DNA of 64,000 bases from Phoronis australis (taxonomy: Eukaryota > Phoronida > Phoronidae): contig NMRA01000912.1 in the NCBI GenBank assembly GCA_002633005.1, forward strand, positions 4,027-68,026. Reading direction: 5' to 3'. The notes under the pieces were generated by a model that did no database searches, had not been told where the DNA came from, and was given only the letters and a program-made list of their open reading frames with translations. Within the stretch, counting starts at the first letter, position 1, and each line of letters starts with the position of its first letter. Below, one piece after another: positions 43,101 to 52,100 of the stretch. Both the position numbers and the translations under genes were made by a program.

Positions 43101-46100
43101 CACTTTTCTTCCGTCTATCTCCGTTGCCGTGGTACTTGTCAAAATTTTGGGTTTGCTTGCTGAGAAGAGCGGTTCGTCGCAGCTCAAGTCAAACATTGGT
43201 AATTTCAACCTAAATATTATATATTGGATCATTTCAACCTAGCATTTAACAGACTTTTTAAGGAATTTTATAAATTTGCTCCAAATTTAGTGGGTTGACA
43301 GTGGTGACAGGGCATTTTTTGTTTTAGAGAGCTGGATAGTAGAGTCATAATAGTTGATATGTATTGACCACTACCACATGGAGTTTCCTGTCGAGGAAAG
43401 ATGAAATGCATTGTCGTACTGGCTATCTATCATGACCGTGAACTAAGGGCTGTTCCAGTAAAATCTGTATGGGAGGGGGGAAGGCACCATTTTTTTCGCA
43501 CCCACCACCCATATTTTTCATTTATTTCTTCAGCCTACCACTCGTAATTTTTTATAAGTTTGAAATGCAACCACCCGTAATTTCTTTTGTTCTTGTAGTT
43601 GACTGCACAGGCGCTTGAATTTATCTGTTCCTCCATCACCACTAGTGTGATTCTTTACTAAGAAAACATATTTTCTTATTTATGGTTATTAGCCATCGAG
43701 AAATTCGAGCACCTGTGGTTAAATGGTGTTATTGACATGCCAATGAGGAGATCGGAGGGAGTGAAAAAGTCGGAGCTTTTTGCAAGTTGCATTTTTGTTT
43801 CAGTTTTTGATTCTGTTCGGATTGTTTATAAAATTTACTAAAATTACCCACTATCAAACATTTATGGCCCAATGAAACAACAACGACCTGTAAATTTTTT
43901 TTTTTTGAAGTACGACCACCAGCCATTTTGAATTTAAATCAAACGCAACCACCCATAAATTTTTATTTCAGTTGCCTTCCCCCCTCTCCCACACAGATTT
44001 TGCTGGAACAGCCCTAACCTAAATGTTACTACACAAGCAGAGTTCTATGATCTGAACATTTTGCTGGGATGCCGAGTTATGATGGTTTATCGCGGATTGC
44101 TTTTGCCAAGCGGAATTAACTATCATAATGGGGACGCATTGTCGGATTACTGATAGTGTCATGAAGTAAGTTGCCATTGTTATTCTTTAGCCTCGCTTAC
44201 GGAACAGATGTTAAAGAGAGAGTGGACAGCCAGTGACGGACAGCAAGAGAAGGGGGCTAAGTATAACGAAGCCCTCCAGTGTCTCTTTAAGTGAGTTGGC
44301 CTGGGATAACTTGACACTTGGACACTGTGACTCAAGTTGTTATTGTAGCATGGGATGTGGTCTCTTGAAGCCTGGATGTCAGGATATTGGGAAAAACTGA
44401 CTTCCTAAACTGTGTCAGGGCTTGGAATTATCCTCTTTTAAGAGGATTGCCTCTTTTTTGGTTTCGATTTCCTTTTATTTGACTTTCAGTCTCCTCTTTT
44501 TTCGTCTCTTATTAATATTATTCTTGCAAAAACGTTTGTTTTAATCAGTTGAATTTTACAACACAAAAATATCTGTGTCACCAAAGTCTATTTATGGAAC
44601 GATACGTCTGGGAAATTTTCCTCTAGTCATTGGTCATTCGAAGTCCTGCTGTATAAGCTGTGTCTCTTTCAGTGAGTTGGTTTAGTATAGCTTGATACCT
44701 GGAGACATATTGTCTGAAGTTTGAAGTTGTTGTTGCAGTGCGTGATGGAGACTGCAAATTTAGTAAACTACCATTCTTCTATTAATCGATGTACATTATG
44801 ACTCGTTCAGTACGAGTATGATATGTAGAAAATTATGAGTCGTTACTGAACTAACAACGTTTCACCAGCGTCTGCTGAATTGAAAATCCATCTTTGAACC
44901 AAAGAAGAGGCTTGAGACTCAACCTATCACACATCTGGGACAGGATTCTGACTAAAGTTTACTGCTGATTTTCTCAACTCTGACCGAATCCACCAAAGGT
45001 TGCACAGACTTGAAAAAGCGCTGGCTAAACGTTGTCCTTTCATTTCAAGTAAATTCAGTAATGACTCATAATTTTCTGCATATGATTCTTCCCTCTTCCG
45101 TAATTGACATCTTCAAAAGCATACAAAACATTCTCTTTCACGCAAATCATCTGGTCCAGAAAACTTCTGAATTTGTTGATTTTCCTGCCTCTGGCTGATC
45201 GCCACTAACATTTTTAGAAGCAGTTTCAAAGTATACACCAGATTTTAATTCTGTCTTTCCAAACAGCACATTGTCAAGACAAAAGTAATGTGACAAAATA
45301 CCGTTTTCCCCACATGACGGCAAAAATTATCAGAAAAAAATACTGGCAGTGAGTATTATGGCGACAAAATTCTAACTACAGAATGGCTTTGTCACCTTTT
45401 TGTTAATTTCTCTTCATTTTCTTTCTCGAGGGAAGGTCACTCTAATGATGAATTTCGCTTCCTGCCAGCTGTCATGGCAGGGAATTCTGGGCCATTTTGT
45501 CTGAATACTTTTGTCTTGTACTGTCATCTCTGTAGTTATGAATAATTCCCAATTCTGATCTCATTGTTATCCTGAATTTATTCATGAATAATGTCCCCAG
45601 GTATTACCTGCAATACTCTGATGATAAGTTAGAGGTGATTGAAAACATGTTGGCTGTGGATGTACAGCAACTGTTGAAGGGTGACAAGAACGCATCGTCC
45701 ATCACGTTTAAAACACTGACTCGTGCCTCATTCATCGTCTTCTATCGTGCCTCGCTGACGGCTCTGATTAGCTGTGCACAGGAGATTGCTCCTGGCCGGT
45801 CTACAGACACAAGTGATGTAAGCACACCTTCCTGTCTGTAGCTCATACGAAGCAGAAATTTAAATTCCTCCTACAAAGCCAAAGATATCTACATTTACTA
45901 ACTAGCTTCAGTGGGGATCACTCCTCGTTTGGTGTCGCGTTTACTTGTGAAAATCTCAGTTCTTATAATTTTGCATGGTCTTGCTTTTCCTGCAACAAAC
46001 TTCCTCTAGGAATGCACCTCAAGTGATCAGTTAAGATTTCCCGACTGTTTGGCCTAAGTTACTAACCTTCGTTTCCAAAATACTTGCAGAAAATAAGGGA

Positions 46101-49100
46101 CAACAATTATTCAGATTGTTATCAAATTGCGATGCGAGAATGACCGACTTCAATACCAGTACCCCAAGGCTCATTTTAATTCATTTCTTAGTTCCAATTT
46201 TCACTGTTAGGTGTCTTTCAAAGTCATGATTTAGTACTATCTTTTGAAGAGTATTATTGAGTTATCGAGCGTATAGAAAGCTCAGAGTCATTTAGTAGTC
46301 AGACTGTTATCATATTTAACAACGTTGAACGTTGTTGTTACAATTGGTACATGGGTAAGTCAACTGGTTGTACTTAAGAAACAAGAATTGAATCAAAAAT
46401 AATCAAATTTCTCCTAAAAAGTACCGAATTAAATTTCTTAAAATGTATATCTTACCAGCCCTATGGGGAAAAACATTTGAACTCTCAATCTACTGTTAGT
46501 AGTAAAGACAACCATCCTGGTGTGTGTATTATTTCTGCTGTGAGCTGTGATGTATTAATTGAACTGTTGAGATACTGTAAAAACTCAACAACCGTGGTGC
46601 ATCTGTTGTTGCTGCTCCATTGAGTTGAGCTGATTCTTTTTGACAGGTGAAGACGGAGAAGCTTCTTCAGTGGGCGTTGGCTGTTAGAATCTTCCATATT
46701 CTTGTAAACCTCATTAAGGCGTTTGAACAACGAGTCAACCTCAACGCTATACTCAGGGTGCGTTATCTTACATCACTTTTTATTGTTTTATGAAAGCTGC
46801 ATTCCTCCTTGCTTAGCGAGCTAAAAAACGAAAATCTTAGTAGCCTTGCTGGCAGTACAGGGTTGTGGGGTGTTTTGTTCCCGATTGTCAGGCACGCAAT
46901 GACATATTGACAGTCTGTGATGAAAATGACATTGTTGAGACATTGATCAGGTTTGTCTCGTTATCATTTTTTATGCCAAAACGTGCCACGTAATGACTCA
47001 AACAATCTTAATGATCACGCGCTTTTCGTTTTGCTTCCTGTTTCAACTTTAAAACACTTATATTCACATGTTATTGAAAGAGCATCAGGTATGTTTAAGT
47101 CACGAAATTCTGTTCAAATTGACAATGGGGTCATCTAGTGTGTAGAAGGTATAGCAAAACTTAATATATAAAGGACTTATTGGTAGTTTAATTGAGCAGC
47201 AGTGTACAGTCTGTTCATAATGACAGTATTTTATCTGAAACTTGACTTGCATTACATTACGGCGTTTTCTTATTGCTCCCAACTTGTAGGACCCCTGTAG
47301 CCAATATCTTACACGACTAATTAAGTCCATTCCAGCATTTGTGGATGGAGGGCCAGCGCGCTTTTGTTCGATAATTGCTCTAATCTCCAATAAGATCGTA
47401 TCTAGCCTGACTGGGCTGTGGTGTTAAGAATAAAAGTTAAGTTATAACATATTTGAACATAAAGCAGTAGCATTGCTGAAATTCTCGTCAAATGGTGATC
47501 ATGTTTAAATTTTGAATCGCCAAAATCGCCCATCTAAACCGAATTTACGACAATCTATTCTTTCCAAATGTACCAACTTGCTCTGGGTTTGACTGTGTTC
47601 ACACGTGGTCTGTAATAAGCCTGGTAGATAATTGGCCTACCTGTTGTCATACCAGACAAAAGACTGTGCTTAGCAGTTAACAAAGAAGCTAGACATTGGA
47701 TGTTATCACACGCTCACCACTCTCTAGGTCTGGTAAAGTCACGGAAAACGCCGTCATGAGATTAGTATTTCTCGTGAATGCATTGTGAACTGAATTGCTG
47801 AAAGCCAGCATCAAGCTCTCCATGGACAGTTTTGTATAATTTTCTTTTTAAAGCAAAGTAGATGACAGCCTTGATCAACTTAAATGAAAACAGCTAAGTA
47901 GGTATTGAAACAATATTTGGTAAAAAATGCCAATAGAAGCAAAGTTAGCGCAGAGTTGACCTATTTTTAGGAATTTGTTGTGAAAGCTTCTGTAGTTACA
48001 GCTCTTCCTCTGCTGCAGCACCATCTAGTGTTCAGGAAGTGAATTAAACTGCTGTTGTATGGTTCCCATCCTGTGACATTATTGGTTAGTGTTCCGTAGA
48101 CCACATTTTTTGCAAGAAAAACGAGATCCCGCAAAATCACACGAGTGAAAGCGAGTGTTGCTCGAGTATGCTCTCGAGACTTTGCTAGCACAACCAAGTA
48201 AAATGGCGGCCACTGAAGTGATTGGTCGGTGAGGTTGGAGTGTAGAATTATGGGATAGAATTTATAAATTGTGGGAGACAATTCACATTTCCTGTTCCAA
48301 AAGCGAAGATTTTCCGCATGGCTTGTGTCTTGGGTCTACAGAATGCAGCCCCCTCGGCTTTTCACTGGTTTTGATAATACTGTCCTTTTTTAGTACGGCA
48401 GACAGTTTGTGGAGGTCTTCCTGCGACAAGGCATGCCCCTGTTGGATTACAGTCTCCGTGACCATCGAGAGGAAGTGACCAGTTTGCTGAAGAACCTTCA
48501 GCTTAGCACGAGATTTCTTCACCACATGTGCGGTCATTCTAAGGTGAGTTGGTGCGGTCAGCCAGCCAGATGTTGTGGTCACTTCCAAGTATTTGTGTAT
48601 AGTGAAAGAAATCTTCGGAAAGCTGTCTTGGTCTTTCCATCTGTTTGATAGTAGCTATCCTGTTGTTATTTAGTATTGATACTAGAATTAGTTTAGTACT
48701 AGATTTAGTAGAATTTATTTTGTATTACTAGCTTAGTACTCATACTGTAACTGGTACTAGTGATAGTACTACTAGTACTAATTCTACTACGAGTACTGGA
48801 GTTACAACTCGTAGTAGTAGTACTACTACTGGTTACTGTTGATACTACTCTGGTGCTATTTCTGCTACTAATAGTTTATGTAGGTGTGAAGTTACATGTA
48901 CTAGTTGCGGTATAAGTGCTTTTGCTAGTAGTGTTAGTACAATACCACCACCAGTACTAGTAGTTTTACTGCTACTGCTTAATTATTATTTTATTATTAT
49001 TGTTAATTATTATTGGTATACCATTACTACCATAATTAAACAGTGTATTTAGAAACTGTGGGCATTCACAACAATGTAAGATTGCTTTGAAAATTGAAAA

Positions 49101-52100
49101 AACTTTCAATTTTGACAATTATTTTGTACGAAATTGGCGAGACTTTACCCTACTACTTATCACATGTGTCCACATCTGATATCGTCTGCTTCCTGATATC
49201 TGTTGAGCCCTCACGACTGTCTGGTTACACTGGTTATGACCCTGAGCACAATATGACATTGTCAATAAAAATCTTCCTGGTTCACGCCATAGCTTCCTGT
49301 TTTTAAATGATAAGTTCTGTCGTGAATCTAGATGGCGCTTAAAAGTACGCAGTGAATGCGGCCCTGAAAGTTAGATACTGTCACTCATTTATCGGTATTT
49401 TCTCTGGTTTTCTGTTAAAACTACGTTTTTGGTGAAAGCATGAAGTTAAAATTCTTGACGCGTGTCGTTAGAATCTTGAAAATCTTGCAAGATGCTTGTG
49501 TCGGTTTTAAGTATTTGGAATGCACAGTGACCTCTTTTGGATTTTTTTGTTATTGCTGTCGATTCCTTTTTCTCTGTTTAGCGATGAATGCCCTTCTGTT
49601 GACAGATCATCAAAGATATATCGCTGACGAATCAGGTGCCTCTACTGAAGAAATGCCTTGAGTCATTTGTTTATCGCGTCAAGGCCATGCTGACACTCAA
49701 CAAATGTTTAGATGCCTTCTGGCTTGGCAATTTAAAGAACAGGGATTTGCAGGTACTGTGTTACAAAATACTGCACTCATGATATTTGGTAAATGGATAT
49801 TCCCATAAGGCTGTATAGGACCCTGGAAGAATGTCCAACTTGGGAACATCTTATCTCAGACAAGGTTGGTTACATTCATGTGCCTTATGCACTATTCTCT
49901 AAAACTATTAGTAATTGTTTTTAATATGGTCCGCTTTTGCATAAGGGCCTTTCAAAAGGGACTTCTATAATTTTTGAGAGAAAACTCAAAAGATGCATGA
50001 AACAAAAATAATTTATGATTATTTAGAAAACTTTAGCAGCATTTTTTAAGGTTTCATCCTGGAAATTTGGTCAAAACGTAATCAATTTCGTTGTCCTGCA
50101 ATCAATGTTCATTTCTTTTTTTGCTAAATTTTATCAAAAAACATGGTCCCATTAATAAAAATTCAACAGTCAAATTCTCCAAGCTTTTCACTTATAATTA
50201 CTTTTACCGAGTTAAAATCTATAGTTTTGTGGATATCTGATTATTAAATACAAAGATTTCACAAGGTCTTACTTAACCTTAACCGTAACCGTGTTTTATT
50301 GAAAACCACGCTGTAACAACAGTTTTGGCTGGTCGTACATTTCTTGAATTTTTGGCCCGTTTCACGGAGAAAGACTTAAGAAAGAAATTTGGTCTCACAC
50401 TCCCGCTTCGGAATTGTTGAATAAATTTTTATCTGTGAATAATTATGAGTGCATCACAGTCTAGAAATAATGTGTAGGAATTATTTCGGTAGCTAGCTGT
50501 TATTTGTTTATTCACTGAGACTTGGCATTTTTGCTCAAGTGAGATTGAACTGTTTTTCTGGTATAGTTGCGTGAAGGGCGCGACCAAATTTCTAGCTTCA
50601 GTCTTGAGGCTCTTTTCAGGTAGCAGACCCCACATGTTTCTCACTGACTCGATGACCGAGTCATTTTTGTGTAGCTGTGTGGCCTTACCAAATCGCAGAC
50701 ACTGTTTCATAGCTGAGAGACCAAATAAACAGAATTTACTTCCCTCTTAGGAAAATGAGACTTGTGGAAGTTATGGTGGTCTCCATGGAAAATCATTATT
50801 TTTTTCCGAAAAAAAATTGGCCAAGTGATTGCAAACATTTGAACAACACTTTTATTCACATTATTGACTTATTACCAAGGATTCAAAAAATATACGATTT
50901 ACATACTGACAATCAATATTTCAAACGCTATTAAAAGAAAGGTGGCCCTCGCTAACGAAGGTTGGCAGTGACCTTAAATAAGTCCTTGCAGGGTGACACC
51001 GGAAATGAACTGGGAATTGTCGGTTTAAATCTGCAGTTCCAAGCATGATTCTCATCCATAACATTTGCTAAAGATTAATTCAACCAAAACGTGGAGAATC
51101 TGGTGCGGTTTTGTTAACAGGGTGAAGAGATTCTGTCGCAGGCATCCACAACTACCAATGACCCAGATGAGAGTGATCAGGAAGAACTGCCTGAAGATGA
51201 TGACGACCAAAGTGACGTGGTACGTAGCTGGTAACGTGTCAGATTTGCTAGTTTTATCATTGTGCACGTTCTCTCGTATGCATGAGACTGGTGAATTAAA
51301 CTGCCCTCTAGCTGTATGTAAAGGTACTATTAAGTGCTAATGGCTTTTTAATTTAAAGGTTACTCAAAATTTAGTGACTTCAATAGTAAGACTTCTGCAG
51401 AAAGTGCGGATACAAGATTGCAATGGCAATTTTGTCCCAATTGCTTATTTTTTACAGCAGGCATTCACACCATGGACATTTGTGATTGACTTGCTTGTAT
51501 ATTTCTGAACAATTCACGTCATATACAACATTGACAACATGCAAGTGTTTGTTAGCATTTTTGGGTTAGCCAGAGGTGCAATCTAAAATGCCAGGCACAA
51601 CATGCGACCTGGCAACATTCCCAGGTAGCCAAATGGGAACAGAGCCCTCCACAAAAACAAAAAGAAAGCCTGTGTGTGGCACTGCCACAATCTTGACCTT
51701 CACTATTGACGGTCAGTTTTAAAAATGGATGGGTTTGACATGACGGTTGACAGAAGTTAATGGTGACCTATTTCTTGACCAGCTCTTACCTAAGGGGGAA
51801 AACAAATGATGAGAAAGCATTGTTTATGCACGTGTCGTGGTCAAGCCTTGCTACTGTAGTTTTTGCCGAACTCCTGTTTGTGTACTCCATTTCATGGTTT
51901 GTGCGCATGCTCAGATTTGCTGAGTTTGTCAGGTGTACTGATTTCACAAAATAAATAGAACAGTTGTGAACCCAAAGTGTTGTAATTGGAAAAAAGTGTT
52001 ATTCATTTAAGGCTTGGAAGTCACCACAAATTTCAAAGTGAATTACAGGCGAATTCTTGTTCGTTCGACTCGTAAAAATTCAGGGACTTGGGATTTTTAC

